Assembly (NCBI GenBank): GCA_964036045.1
Contig: OZ038384.1
Location: 48,847,843-48,911,842 of the forward strand
Length of the DNA: 64,000 bases
Source of the DNA: Eutreptiella sp. 'Long Island Sound 2002'
Taxonomy: Eukaryota > Euglenozoa > Euglenophyceae > Eutreptiales > Eutreptiaceae
Direction of reading: 5' to 3'
In this document: positions 13,684 to 25,772 of the stretch, piece after piece
Numbering within the stretch: position 1 is the first letter of the stretch
How the letters are laid out: each line of letters starts with the position of its first letter
Program-made: the position numbers and the translations under genes
The notes under the pieces: model-generated
The model's input: only the letters and a program-made list of their open reading frames with translations
Databases searched by the model: none
Told to the model about the DNA's origin: nothing

Positions 13684-16600
13684 ATGGTCTACTCCCTTCA
13701 ACGAATCATCGCAGCACCAGTAAATGCAAGTACAACCGCCTGCAATAAATCATTCAAGGGTCTACTCCCTTCGGTGAATGATCGCAGCCCTTGTGAACGG
13801 CAAGTCACGTGCAATACATCATTGAGAGGTATACCCCCTTCAATGAATCATTGCAGCCCTTCTAAATGGGAGTAGAACCTATGCGATGATTCTCTGAACA
13901 TTCTAATCACCAATCATCGCACCCCTTGTAAATTGGAGTAGACCCCTTGCGATGAGTCGTTGAGGGTTCTACTCCCTTCAATGAATCACCACAGCCCTTG
14001 TAAATGGGAGTGACACACGGGGGTTCATCGAAGGGTCTACTCCCTAAAATGAATCATCGCAGACCTTGTAACTGGGAGCAGACCTCCCGTATCCATTCAT
14101 TTGAGGAACTACGCACTTCAATGAAACATTGCGGCTCTTGTAAATGGGAGTAGACCCAGTGCGGTGATTGATTGAAGTGTCTACTCCCTTCAACGAATAC
14201 CCGCACCCCTTGTAAATGGGAGTAGACCCCCTTCGATGATTCATTGAAGGGTCTACTCCCTTCAATGAATCATCACAGCCCTTGTAAATGGGAGTAGACC
14301 CCTTGCGAAGATTCATCGAAGGGTCTACTCCCTTCAATGAATCTTCACGGCCCTTGTCGGTAAATATAGACCACCCACAATGATGCATTCAAGAATCTAC
14401 TCCCTGCAATCATGGCAGCCCGTGTAAATGGGGGTAGAGCCAGTGTGATGATTCATTGAGGAGTCTACACCCTTGAATGAATCGTTGCACCCCTTGTCAA
14501 TGGGAGTACAACCCCCTGAAATGATTCATTGAGGGGTCTACTCCCTTCAATGAATCATTGCAGCCCTTGTAAACGGGAGTAGACCCCCTGCGATGATTCA
14601 TGGAAGGGTCTACTCCCTTCAATGAATCATCACAGCCCTAGTAAGTGAAAAGAGACCACCCACAATGATGCCCTCAAGGTTCTACTGCCTGCAATCAATC
14701 CTGACAGCCCTTGTAAATGGGAGTAGAGATTTTGTGATGATTATTGAGGGTCTACTCCCTTCAAAGAATCATCGCAGTCCTTGTAAATGGGAGTAGACCG
14801 CCTACGAGGATTCATTGAGGGGTTTTCCCGTTTCAATGAATCATCACAGCCCTTGTATATGGGGGTAGACCCCCCAGTGATTATTCATTCAGGGGTCTAT
14901 TCCGTTCGATGAATCACCGCAGCCCTTGCAAATGGGAGTAGATCCCCTGCGGTGATTCATTGAACGGTCTACTGACTTCAATGAATCATTACAGCCCTTG
15001 TAGATGAACGTAGACCACTCACAATGATTCACTCAAGGTTGTACTCCTTGCAATCAATCATCAAAGCCCTTGTAAATGGGAGTAGAGCCCGTGTGATGAT
15101 TCATTGAGGGGTCTACACCCTTCAATGAATCATTGCACCCCTTGTAAATGGGAGTATAACCCCCTGCGATGATTCATTGAGGGGTTTAATTCCTTCAATT
15201 AATCATCACAGCCCTTGTAAATGGGGGTACACCCTCCGACAATGATTCATTGAGGGGTCTACTCCTTTCCATGAGTCATCGCAGCCCTTGTCAATGGGAA
15301 CGGCCCCCTTGGATGATTCACCGAAGGGTCTAATCCCTTGAATGAATTGTCGCAGCCCTTGTAAATGGAAATACACCGCCGTGCGATGATTCATTGAGGG
15401 GTCTACTCCTTTCACTGAATCATCGGAGCCCTTGTAAATGGGAATGGCCCCCTTAAACCTTTTATTGAATGGTCTACCCCCTTCAACGAATCATCGCAGC
15501 CCCCGTAAATGCACGTACACCCCTATGCAATGAATCATTCAAGGGTCTACTCCCTTCGGTGAATGATCGCAACCCTTGTGAACGGCAAGACCCCTGCAAT
15601 ACATCATTGAGAGGTCTACCCCCTTCAATGAATCATTGCAGCCCTTCTAAATGGGAGTAGAACCTATGCGATGATTCTCTGAACATTCTAATCGCTTGAA
15701 CCAATCATCGCACCCCTTGTAAATGGGAGTACACCCCCTGCGATGATTCGTTGAAGGGTCTAATCCCTTCAAAGAATCACCGCAGCCCTTGTAAATTGGA
15801 GTAGACGCCTTGCGATCAGTCGTTGAGGGTTGTACTCCCTTCAATGAATCACCACAGCCCTTGTAAATGGGAGTGACCCACACGGGCATTCATCGAAGGG
15901 TCTACTCCCTAAAATGAATCATCGCAGACCTTGTAAATGGGAGCACAGCTCCCGCATCAATTCATATGAGGGTCTACGCACTTCAATACATGGGAGTAGA
16001 CGTAGTGCGGTGATTGATTCAAGGGTCTACTCCCTTCAACGAATACCCGCAAACCTTGAACATGGGAGTAGACCTAGTGCGGTGACTGATTGAAGGGTCT
16101 ACTCCCTTCATCGAATACCCGCACCCTTTGTAAATGGAAGTAGACCCCCTTCGATGATTCATTGAAGGGTCTACTCCCTTCAATGAATCATCACAGCCAT
16201 TGTAAATGGGAGTAGACCCCTTGCGAAGATCGATCGAAGGTTCTGCTCCCTTCAATGAATCTTCACAGCCCTTGTAGGTAAATATAGACCACCCACAATG
16301 ATGCATTCAAGAATCTACTCCCTGCAATCAATCATGGCAGCCCGTGTAAATGGGGGTAGAGCCAGTGTGATGATTCATTGAGGAGTCTACACCCTTGAAT
16401 GAATCGTTGTAGCCGTTGTCAATGGGAGTACAACCCCCTGAAATGATTCATGGAGGGGTCTACTCCCTTCAATGAATCATTGCAGCCCTTGTAAACGGGA
16501 GTGCAATCCCCTGCGATGATTCATGGAAGGGTCTACTCCCTTCAATGAATCATCACAGCCCTTGTAGGTGAAAAGAGACCACCCACAATGATGCCCTCAA

Positions 16601-19398
16601 GGTTCTACTGCCTGCCATCAATCATGACAGCCCTTGTAAATGGGAGTAGACCCTGTGTGATGATTCATTGAGGGGTCTACATCCTTCAATGAATCGGTGC
16701 AGCCCTTGTAAATGGGAGTACACCCCCTTGCGATGATTTATTGAGGGTCTACTCCCTTCAAGGAATCATCGCAGCCCTTGTAAATGGGAGTAGACCGCCT
16801 ACGAGGATTCATTGAGGGCTCTTCCCGTTTCAATGAATCATCACAACCCTTGTATATGGGGGTAGACCCCCCAGTGATTATTCATTCAGGGGTCCATTCC
16901 ATTCGATGAATCATCGCAGCCCTTGCAAATGGGAGTAGATCCCCTGCGGTGATTCATTGAACGGTCTACTGACTTCAATGAATCATTACAGCCCTTGTAG
17001 ATGAACGTAGACCACTCACAATGATTCACTCAAGGTTGTACTCCTTGCAATCAATCATCAAAGCCCTTGTAAATGGGACTAGAGCCCGTGTGATGATTCA
17101 TTGAGGGGTCTACACCCTTCAATGAATCGTTGCAGCCCTTGTAAATGGGAGTACAACCCCCTGCGATGATTCATTGAGGGGTTTAATTCCTTCAATTAAT
17201 CATCACAGCCCTTGTAAATGGGGGTACACCCTCCTACAATGATTCGTTGAGGGGTCTACTCCTTTCCATGAGTCATCGGAGCCCTTGTCAATGGGAACGG
17301 CCCCCTTCGATGATTCACCGAAGGGTCTACTCCCTTGCATAAATTGTCGCAGCCCTTGTAAATGGAAATAAACCGCCGTGCGATGATTCATTGAGGGGTC
17401 TACTCCTTGCGCTCAATCATCGGAGCCTTGTAAATGGGAATGGCCCCCTTAAACGCATTATTGAATGGTCTACTCCCTTCAACGAATCATTGCAGCCCCT
17501 GTAAATGCACGTACACCCCCATGCAATGAATCATTCAAGGGTCTACTCCCTTCGGTGAATGATCGCAGCCCTTGTGAACGGCAGACCCCCTACAATACAT
17601 CATTGAGAGGTCTACCCCCTTCAATGAATCATTGCAGCCCTTCTAAAAACGAGTAGAACCTTTGCGATGATTCTCTTAACATTCTAATCACGTAAACCAA
17701 TCATCGCACCCCTTGTAAATCGGAGTACACCCCCTGTGATGAATCATTGAAGGGTCTAATCCATTCAACGAATCATCGCAGCCCTTGTAAATTGGAGTAG
17801 ACCCCTTGCGATGAGTCGTTGAGGGTTCTACTCCCTTCAATGAATCACCACAGCCCTTGTAAATGGGAGTAACCCACACGGGGATTCATCGAAGGGTCTA
17901 CTGCCTAAAATGAAACATTGCAGCTCTTGTAAATGGGAGTAGATGTAGTGCGGTGATTCATTGAAGGGTCTACTCCCTAAAACGAATACCGGCACCCCGC
18001 GTAAATGGGAGTAGACCCCCTTCGATGATTCATTGAAAGGTCTACCCCCTTCAATGAGTCATCCCAGACCTTGTAAATGCAACTAGACCCCCTGCGATGA
18101 TTCATTGAAGGGTCCACTCCCATCAATGAATCATCACAGCCATTGTAAATGGGAGTAGAACCCCTGCGAAGATTCATCGAAGGGTCTGCTGCCTTCAATG
18201 AATCTTCACAGCCCTTGTAGGTAAATATAGACCACCCACAATGATGCAGTCAAGCATCTACTCCCTGCAATCAATCACGGCAGCCAGTGTAAATGGGGGT
18301 AGAGCCAGTGTGATGATTCATTGAGGAGTCTACACCCTTGAATGAATCGTTGTAGCCGTTGTCAATGGGAGTACAACCCCCTGAAATGATTCATTGAGGG
18401 GTCTACTCCCTTCAATGAATCATTGCAGCCCTTGTAAACGGGAGCAGACCCCTGCGATGAATCATGTCTACTCCCTTCAATGAATCATCACAGCCCTTGT
18501 AGGTGAAAAGAGACCACCCACAATGATGCCCTCAAGGTTCTACTGCCTGCAATCAATCCTCACAGCCCTTGTAAATGGGAGTAGAGCTTGTGTGATGATT
18601 CATTGAGGCGTCTAGATCCTTCAATGAATCGTTGGAGCCCTACCCCCTTGCGATGATTTATTGAGGGGTCTACTCCCTTCAAGGAATCATCGCGGCCCTT
18701 CTAAATGGGAGTAGACCCCCTGCGATGAATAATGGAAGGGTCTACCCCCTTCAATGAATCATCACAGCCCTTGTAGATGAAATAGAGCACCAACAATGAT
18801 GCACTCAAGGTTCTACTCCCTGCAAGCAATCATCACATGCCTTGTAAATGGGAGTAGAGCTTGTGTGATGATTCATTGGGGGGTCTACACCCTTCAATGA
18901 ATCGTTGCAGCCCTTGTAAATGGGAGTAGAGCCCCTTCGATGATTCATTGAGGGGACTATCCCCTAAATGAATCATCGAAGCCCTTGTAAATGGAAGTAC
19001 AGAACCGTACAATGATTGATTGAGGGGTCTACTCCTTTCAACGTATCATCGCACGCCTTGTAAATGGGAGTAGACCCCCTGCGATGACTTACTGAGGGGG
19101 CTACTCCCTTTAATGAATCATCACAGCCGTTGTAAATGGAAGTACACCCCCTGCGATGATGCATTCAGGGGTCTACTCCTTTCAATGAATCATCGCAGCC
19201 CTTGTAAATTGGAATGGCCCCCTTAAATGATTCATTGGAAGGTCTATTCTCTTCAATGAATCATTGTAGCCCTTGAAAATGGAAGTACACCTGGTCTACT
19301 CTCTTCGATGAATGATCGTAGCCCTTGTGAATGGCAGTAGACACCCTGCGATGACTCATTGAGGGGTCTACCGCCTTCAATGAATCATTGCAGCCCTT

Positions 19399-19863
19399 CT
19401 AAATGGGACTAGACCCTGTGCGAAGATTATCTAAACATTCTAATCGCTTGAACCAATTATCGCAGCCCTTGTAAATGAAAGTGGACCCCGTATGATGATT
19501 CATTGAGAGGTTTACCCCCTTCAACGAATCATCGCCGCCCTTGTAAATGGGAGTAGACCTCTTACGATGATTCATTGAAGGGGCTACTCCAGTCAATGAA
19601 AAAGCGTAGGCGTCGTGAATTGGAGGAACCCCCTTGCGAGGATTCATTGCAGGGTCTAATCCCTTCAATGAATCATCCCAGCCCTTGTAACTCGGAGTAA
19701 ACCCACTGCGCTGATTCACTGAGGGGTCTACCCCTTGCAATGAATCATCGCAACCCTTGTAAATGGGAGTAGACCCGCTTCGATGATTCATTGAAGGCTC
19801 TTCTCCCTTCGATGAAACATCGCAGCCCTTGTAAATGGGAGTACGGCCCCCGCAATGATTCAT
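19399..19863 (-). other. Longest satellite-derived open frame (probably not a gene)
   Basis: At 154 codons this is the longest open frame in the array. It consists only of degenerate copies of the 24-residue unit (STPIYKGCDDSLKGV-like). It has no signal peptide, no membrane segment and no flanking unique sequence. Neighbouring frames at 20,543-20,977 and 20,910-21,248 (minus) and 22,070-22,435 (plus) are of the same kind. Canonical units contain no minus-strand stop, so open stretches are expected by chance, and frequent indels and stops argue against selection for a protein. It is listed because a short repeat peptide cannot be excluded without transcript data. Confidence 0.3.
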
Positions 19864-21640
19864 TCACCGGTCTAGTTCCTTCAATGAATCATCGCAGCCC
19901 TTGTAAATAGGAGTAGATCCCATGCGATGATTCAATGAAGGGTATACTCCCTTCAATCAATCACCACAACCCTTGTAAAGGGGAGTGGAGCCCTTGCGAT
20001 TATTCATTGAAGGTTCTACTCCCTTCAATTTATCATCACAGCCCTTGTAAATGGGAGTAGACCCCTTGCGATGATTCATTGAACGGTCTATTTTCTTCAA
20101 TGAGTTATCATAGCCCTTGCAGATGAAAATGGACCGCCCACATTGATTCACTCAAGGTTCTACTCCCTGCAACGAATCGTTGCGGAAATAGAGCCTGTGC
20201 GATGATTCATTGAGGGGTCTACACCATCAATGAATCATAGCAGCCCTTGTAAATGGGAGTAAACCTCCTTCGATGATTCATTGAGGGGCCCATCCCCTTC
20301 AATGAATCATCGCACCCCGTGTAGATGGGAGTGGCCCCCTAGAGGATTCATTGAAGTGTCGATTGCTTTCAATGAATTATTGCAGCCCTTCTAAATGGGA
20401 GTAGACCCTGTGTGATGATTGTAGATGCAAGTCGGCCCCCTACAATGATTCATTGAGGGGTTTCTTGCCTTTAATGAACCACCGTAGCCCTTGCAAATGG
20501 GAGTAGACCACCTGCGATGATTGATTGAGGGGTCTACTGCCTTTAATGATTCATTGTAGCTCGTGTAAATGGTAGTGGACCCCATCTAATGATTCCTTGG
20601 GGGGCCACTCCCTTCAACGTATCAAGGCAGCCCTTGTAGATGAGAGTACACCCCCTACGATGATTCGTTGAAGGGTCTACTCCTGTCAATGAAAAATTGC
20701 AGGCCTTGTGAATGGGAGCAACCCCGTTGCGAGGATTCATTGAAGGGTCTACTCCCTTCAATGAATTATCACAGCCCTTGTAAATGAAAGTAGACCACCT
20801 ACACTGAGTCATTGAAGGGTCTACTCCCGTCAATGAAAAATTGCGGGCCTCGTGGATGGGGGCGACCCCCTTGCGAGGAGTAATTGAAGGGTCTACTCCC
20901 TTCAATGAATCACCACACCTGTTGTAAATAGAAGTAGAAAGCTTGCAATGATTGATTGAGGGTCCTACTCTCTTCAATGAATGATCGCAGCCCTTGTAAA
21001 TGAGAGTACCCCCCCCCCCTACGATGATTCATTGGGGGGTCTACTCCCCTCAATGAAAAATCGCAGGCCACGTGAATGGGAGCAACCTCCTTGCGAGGAT
21101 TCATTGAAGGGTCTACTCCCTTCAATGAATAACCACAACTGTTGTAAATGGGCGTAGACCACGTGCGTTGATTCATCGAGAGGTCTACCCCGTTCAATGA
21201 ATCCTCGCAGTCCTTGTAAATATGACTAGAACCCATGCAATGATTCATCGAAGGGTCTACTCCGTTCGTTCAGCCATCGCAGTCCTTGAAACTGAGAGTA
21301 GACCCCCTGCGATGATTCATTGAAGGGTCGAATCCCTTCAGTGACACATTGTAGCCCTTGTAAATGGGAGTAGGCCCCGTGCGATGATTCGTTAAAGGGA
21401 CTACTCCCTTCAATGAATCATCCAAGGCCTGGTGAATGGGAGTAGACACCCTGCGATGATTCATTGGGGGGTCTACTCCCTTCTACGAAACACCGCAGCC
21501 CTTGTAAATTGGAGGAGACTATTTGCTATGATTCATTGGGGGTTTTACTCCCTTCAATGAATCACCCGAGCCCTTGCAAATGGGAGTAGGCCCCCTTCGG
21601 TGATTCATTGAAGGAACTACTTCCTTCAAGGAATAATCGC

Positions 21641-23530
21641 AGGGGGTTGCAGGGGGTCTACTCCCTTTTATAAGGGCCGTGGTGCTTCATTGAAAGGAGT
21701 ACACCCCTCATTGAATCGTCTCAGGGGGTCTACTCCGATTTACAAGGGCTGCGATGATTCATTGAAGGGAGTAGACTATTCACTGAATGGTCGCAGGAGG
21801 TCTACTTCGATTTACAAGGGCTGCAATGATTCATTCAAGGGAGTAGAGCGTTCCATGAACCCTCAGCGGGTTCTACTCCCATTCACAAGGGCCGCGGTAC
21901 TTCATTGAAAGGAGTAGACCCTTCATAGAATCGTTGCAGGGGTACTACTCCCATTTACAAGGGCTGCGACCATTAATTTAAGGGAGCAGACCCTTCAATG
22001 AATCGTCACAGGTAGTCTCCTCCCATTTACAGGGGCTGCGATGATTCACCGAAGGGAGGAGACCCTTCCATGAATCATTGCAGGGGCTCTACTCCCATTT
22101 ACAAGGGCTACAATAATTCATTGAAGGGAGTAGAGCCCTCAATAAATCGTTATAGAGGGTCTACTCCCATTTACACGGGCTGCGATGACTCATTGAAGGG
22201 AGGAGACCCCTCCATCAATTGTCGCAAGGCGTCTACCCGCATTTACAAGGGCTTCGGTGATTGCTTGAAGGGAGCAGACCTTTCCATGAATCATCGCAGG
22301 GCGTCTACTCCCATTTACAACATCCACGTTTATTTACAAGGGCTTCGATCATTCATTGAAAGGATCGTCGTAGGGGTTCTACTCCCATTTACAAGGGCAG
22401 CGACGATTCATCGGAGGGAGGAGACCCTTCAATGAATCATCGCAGGTGGTCTACTCCCATTTACAAGGGTTCCGACGATTCATTGAACGGAGTTGACCCT
22501 TCAATGAATCGTCGCAGGGGGTCTATTCGCATTTACAAGGGCTGCGGTACTTCATTGAAGGGGGTAGACCCCTCATTGAATCGCCGCAGGGTGTCTACTC
22601 CCATTTACAAGGGCTGCGATGATTCATTGAAGGGAGGAGACCCGTGAATCAATCATTGCTGGGGGTCTACTTCCATTGACAAGGGCTGCGGCCATTCATA
22701 GAGGGGAGTAGACCCCTCATTGAACCGTCGCAGGGGGTCTACTCTCGTTTTACAAGGGCTGCGATCCTTCATTGAAGGGGGTTGACCTTTGAATGAATCG
22801 TCGCAGGGGCCAACTCCCATCTATGTGGCCCACAGTGCTTCATTAAAACGAGTAGAGTTGAATCATCGCAGGGGGTCTATTCTCATTTGCAAGGGCTGCG
22901 ATGATTCATTGAAGGGAGTAGGACCTTGAATGAATCATTGCAGGGGGTCTAGTCCAATTTGCAAGCACTGATGTGATGCATTGAAGGGAGTGGACACCCC
23001 AAATCGATTGTCGCAGGGGGTCTACTCCGATTTACAAAGGCTGCAATTCATTCATTGAAGGGATGAGAACCTGCAATGATTCATTGCAGGGAGTTTACTG
23101 CCTTTTATAAGGGCCCTGGTGCTTCATCGGAAGGAGTAGACCCCGCATTGAATTGTCGCGTGGGGTCTGGTGACATTTAGAAGCGCTGTGACGATTCATT
23201 AAAGGCAGTAGACCCCTCAATCAATGGTCGCAGGGGGCCTACTCCCATTTACAAGGGCTGAAACGATTTATAGAAGGGAGTGGACCCTTCAATGAATCCT
23301 CGCCAGGGGTCTACTCCAATTTACAAGGGCTGCGGTGCTTCATTGAAAGGAGTAGACCCTTCATTGAATCGTCGCAGGGGGTCTACTATTTACAAGGGCT
23401 TCGATCATTCATCGAAAGGAGTAGCACCCTTCAATTGATCATCTCAAGGGGTCTACTCCCATTTACAACGGCTGCGATGATTCATTGAAGGGGGTAGACC
23501 CCTCAATGATTCATCGCAGGTGGTCTACTC
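21641..23530 (+). repeat. 72-bp palindromic satellite array, inverted right arm
   Basis: The same satellite continues in the opposite polarity. The spacer now reads CTACTCCCATTTACAAGGGC on the plus strand, and the 24-residue peptide frame is open on the plus strand (for example 22,070-22,435 and 22,432-22,647). The switch lies near 21,640-21,660, around a short CAGGGGGTTGCAGGGGGTCT duplication. About 26 units follow; they are more diverged than those at 8-14 kb. The array stops at about 23,530, where the sequence abruptly becomes unique. An inversion inside the array, or two arrays meeting head to head, would both explain this. Confidence 0.9.
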
Positions 23531-23764
23531 CGAATCGGCAACGAATCTCGAATATCTTCGACATGTCGTTGAGTTGCGATGCAAGACCAAGACATATCCC
23601 CAACCAGAAAGGGGTCTATTCATATCGCTGAGGGAGCCCTCACACACACGGGTAAAAAGAGTGGGTCCTTGAAGAAAAAAAATTGAGTGCTTAGGGGACC
23701 TACTGTACCACGGAGACATTGATGGTCTATTGTTGTTGCACTTTACAGAGCGTCGACAAGAGCA

Positions 23765-24370
23765 ATGCAGAGGCAAAGTTGTCACACACGACAGACTTAT
23801 GACTATTCTCATTCTGCGACAGAGGGGCAATCCTTGCACTCCACGCAGACTGCGTGCTACTTTGAAGACACACCATCCCAGGAAGCCTCCGAACTGCAGC
23901 CCCAAAATCAGCATCTGAAAAGATTCGCTTTGGCCAACAAGACATGCAACCACAGGCAACAAGACAAGCATTTTGTGCACGACCGCTCAAATGTACAGAA
24001 CACTCTGTTCAGGGAGTTAGGAAACATCCCCCTGAATGAATGTCAGACAACCACAAGCCTACCACCAGGTGGTACTAAACAGGCAAACAGTAAGTGTTTT
24101 GAATACCCAACCAGAAGAAGCCACACCAAAAAATTGAAAAATTCCGACAACCCGTCACAATGCAGTTTTCAAATCCCCATGTTGGCTTCTCGGGACTGCT
24201 CTGTGCGACCCCACGTCATACTTGAGGACGGGAAATCCAAAACTTCAAAGCAGCCGTACACTACTAAAACGGTACATTCTGCACCACCAGTATTGTCACT
24301 GTCTCCACAAGTTGTTGAGATCAACCTCACAGAATGTACAACATGTCGGTGCATCTGTGAGGCACATTAA
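23765..24370 (+). CDS. Hypothetical protein, candidate exon (201 codons)
   Basis: This open frame starts just after the satellite ends. Its composition is rich in Ser, Thr, Gln, Asn and His and is unlike the repeat, and it has a Cys-rich end (CTTCRCICEAH). I recognise no domain. Candidate exons follow on the same strand: a short segment ending at 24,708 before GTAACA, and 24,825-24,940. They could form one split gene of about 1.2 kb. Other frames across the same DNA are open on the minus strand (23,525-23,980), but they read as poor, Cys/Leu/Arg-rich shadows. The start codon is the first ATG of the frame and is not otherwise supported. Confidence 0.35.
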   Translation: MQRQSCHTRQTYDYSHSATEGQSLHSTQTACYFEDTPSQEASELQPQNQHLKRFALANKTCNHRQQDKHFVHDRSNVQNTLFRELGNIPLNECQTTTSLPPGGTKQANSKCFEYPTRRSHTKKLKNSDNPSQCSFQIPMLASRDCSVRPHVILEDGKSKTSKQPYTTKTVHSAPPVLSLSPQVVEINLTECTTCRCICEAH

Positions 24371-24824
24371 AAATATAAACAAACACAAACAGACATGAAA
24401 ATGTACGCAGCACAAAAATGCATGTCCCAATTGATTGCCACGTACAATCGCCCCACCGAGTGCCCACATGATTGTTGGCATTGGGGCAAAAGCCGAAGAC
24501 AAGCCCAAGCGCCCTACCGTATTTCACGGCTGAAGCAGGGTGACAAATGTGCAAATGTACAAATATGATAAAACCAATGGACCACGCATACAGGCACAAA
24601 TCAAAACACGAAACCACACACATACACATGAACAGCTGCACACGACTGAAGGAAGACACAAACCTCCCTTACCTTCCTGGGAGACACCATCTCAGCCTAA
24701 TCCTTCAGGTAACAGTGGCTTCAGTACATCCACATGCAAGCATACACATGCTTGAACTATTGCAGAGAGGAAGAGCAGCACTTCAGTCAAAAATCATCAA
24801 TCAAGTGGGGACATTCCAGGGCAG

Positions 24825-24940
24825 CTGAGTGAGTCAGCCAAAACAGCAATCGCGGCAGCCCTCTGCCGTGAAAATACTGAAAAGGCTATGCTAAGAACTC
24901 TGCGCAAAAAGAAAATTGTGTTTTGGGGGAAGCTATTCAG
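24825..24940 (+). CDS. Candidate internal exon, unknown protein
   Basis: The segment lies between an acceptor (…TTCCAGGGCAG before 24,825) and a donor (TTCAG then GTATGC after 24,940). It reads as 38 codons of basic, helix-prone sequence beginning LSESAKTAIAAALCRENTEK and ending with a KKK run and FWGKLF. It is stop-free and leaves two bases of the last codon. It lies downstream of the 23,765-24,370 frame on the same strand, so it may belong to the same gene. The (CA)-rich DNA on either side is typical of introns in this window. No family is recognised. Confidence 0.4.
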
Positions 24941-25339
24941 GTATGCAGGTTTCCATGCATTACAACTTGTGTGCAGTGCCATGTCTTGTCGCATGACCTG
25001 ACGGTGTGGGTGTCATAGGGGGGTGCCCGGGGTGCAGTTTTGTGGATGACCATGGAATGTCCGTCCCACTGCTCAACTTGGCAGCAGACAAGCACGGGTA
25101 CCATGCACAACGGTATTGACATGTGTATGCACGGGTACTATGCACGACAGTATTGACACCCATAGGTACGGGTGCTATGCACCACCATCCCGTGTGTGCA
25201 CTGCACCCCTGCATAGAGACACCATGGGTGTGGGTTGTGGGTGCGCATGGGTGCACATGTGCATTTCAGAGGGGGGCATCGTATTCTCTGTGTTGCAATA
25301 AACAAGACTGTCAGAAACTAAGAGCATACAAAGACTCAC

Positions 25340-25492
25340 CAACGGAAAAATATTCACAATTTCGAAAACATCAACAATCAACCGGTCGCGTGGTTTCCCA
25401 ACGCCTTTGCTGACAAAAGAGAGAGCATCTGGATGACTAGCAACTCCACCAACAAATCTGATGATGACAACATTCCACCACAACCATATAGC
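25340..25492 (-). CDS. Candidate exon, unknown split gene (second exon)
   Basis: On the minus strand an acceptor (ATCTATCAATCCAG) is followed by 51 stop-free codons and a strong donor (TTG then GTGAGT). The peptide begins AIWLWWNVVIIRFVGGVASH and is hydrophobic with charged interruptions. It is phase 0 at both ends and fits the phase-0 donor of the 25,773-26,234 exon across a 280-bp intron. I do not recognise the protein. A further possible exon on the same strand lies near 24,975-25,075 (containing EQWDGHSMVIHKTAPRAPP), but its splice sites are weak. Confidence 0.5.
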
Positions 25493-25772
25493 CTGGATTG
25501 ATAGATATCGTCACTGGCATATGTATGACAAACACATAAACAAAATTGACCTCTTTTTTTTAAGAGGAAGGCAAACACGTGTTTGAGGCCAGCGTAGGAA
25601 TTCAGTAAAAAGGCCTTTGAGGAAGGGCCTCCAAAAAAGAAAGCGTGTTTGCTGGATACATGTGCTGGCTTCCGGTTTTGTTTGGGTGGCTGTCCATCGA
25701 GATCCAGAGCGCACTGTCGGAATTGATGGAGGCTGTCTGTGCCTGCACTTTTCTCTGCCACTGGCAACTCAC

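Larger units (their letters stand above)
1..21640 (-). repeat. 72-bp palindromic satellite array, left arm
   Basis: About 300 diverged head-to-tail units of roughly 72 bp fill this stretch, and nothing else is present. On the plus strand a typical unit is a 26-bp spacer (GCCCTTGTAAATGGGAGTAG followed by ACCCCC), then the 20-bp arm TGCGATGATTCATTGAAGGG, a 6-nt centre TCTACT, and the reverse complement of the arm. Every unit could therefore form a hairpin or cruciform. Because 72 is a multiple of three, the minus strand reads as a 24-residue peptide repeat (GSTPIYKGCDDSLKGVDPSM followed by NHRR), while the plus strand meets TAG once per unit. No open frame exceeds about 154 codons and frames break often, so I read this as non-coding satellite. 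A centromeric or pericentromeric role is possible but is inference only. Confidence 0.95.

Noticed and set aside
619-17656. Recurrent plus-strand frames of about 63 codons (MVYSLQRIIAAPVN…)
   Set aside because: They recur only because the satellite block carrying them was duplicated; they contain only repeat sequence and end at the TAG built into each unit.
1-23530. CRISPR-like array of short repeats
   Set aside because: Units abut one another and the 'spacers' are themselves repeated; no unique spacers, no cas genes, and the surroundings are eukaryotic.
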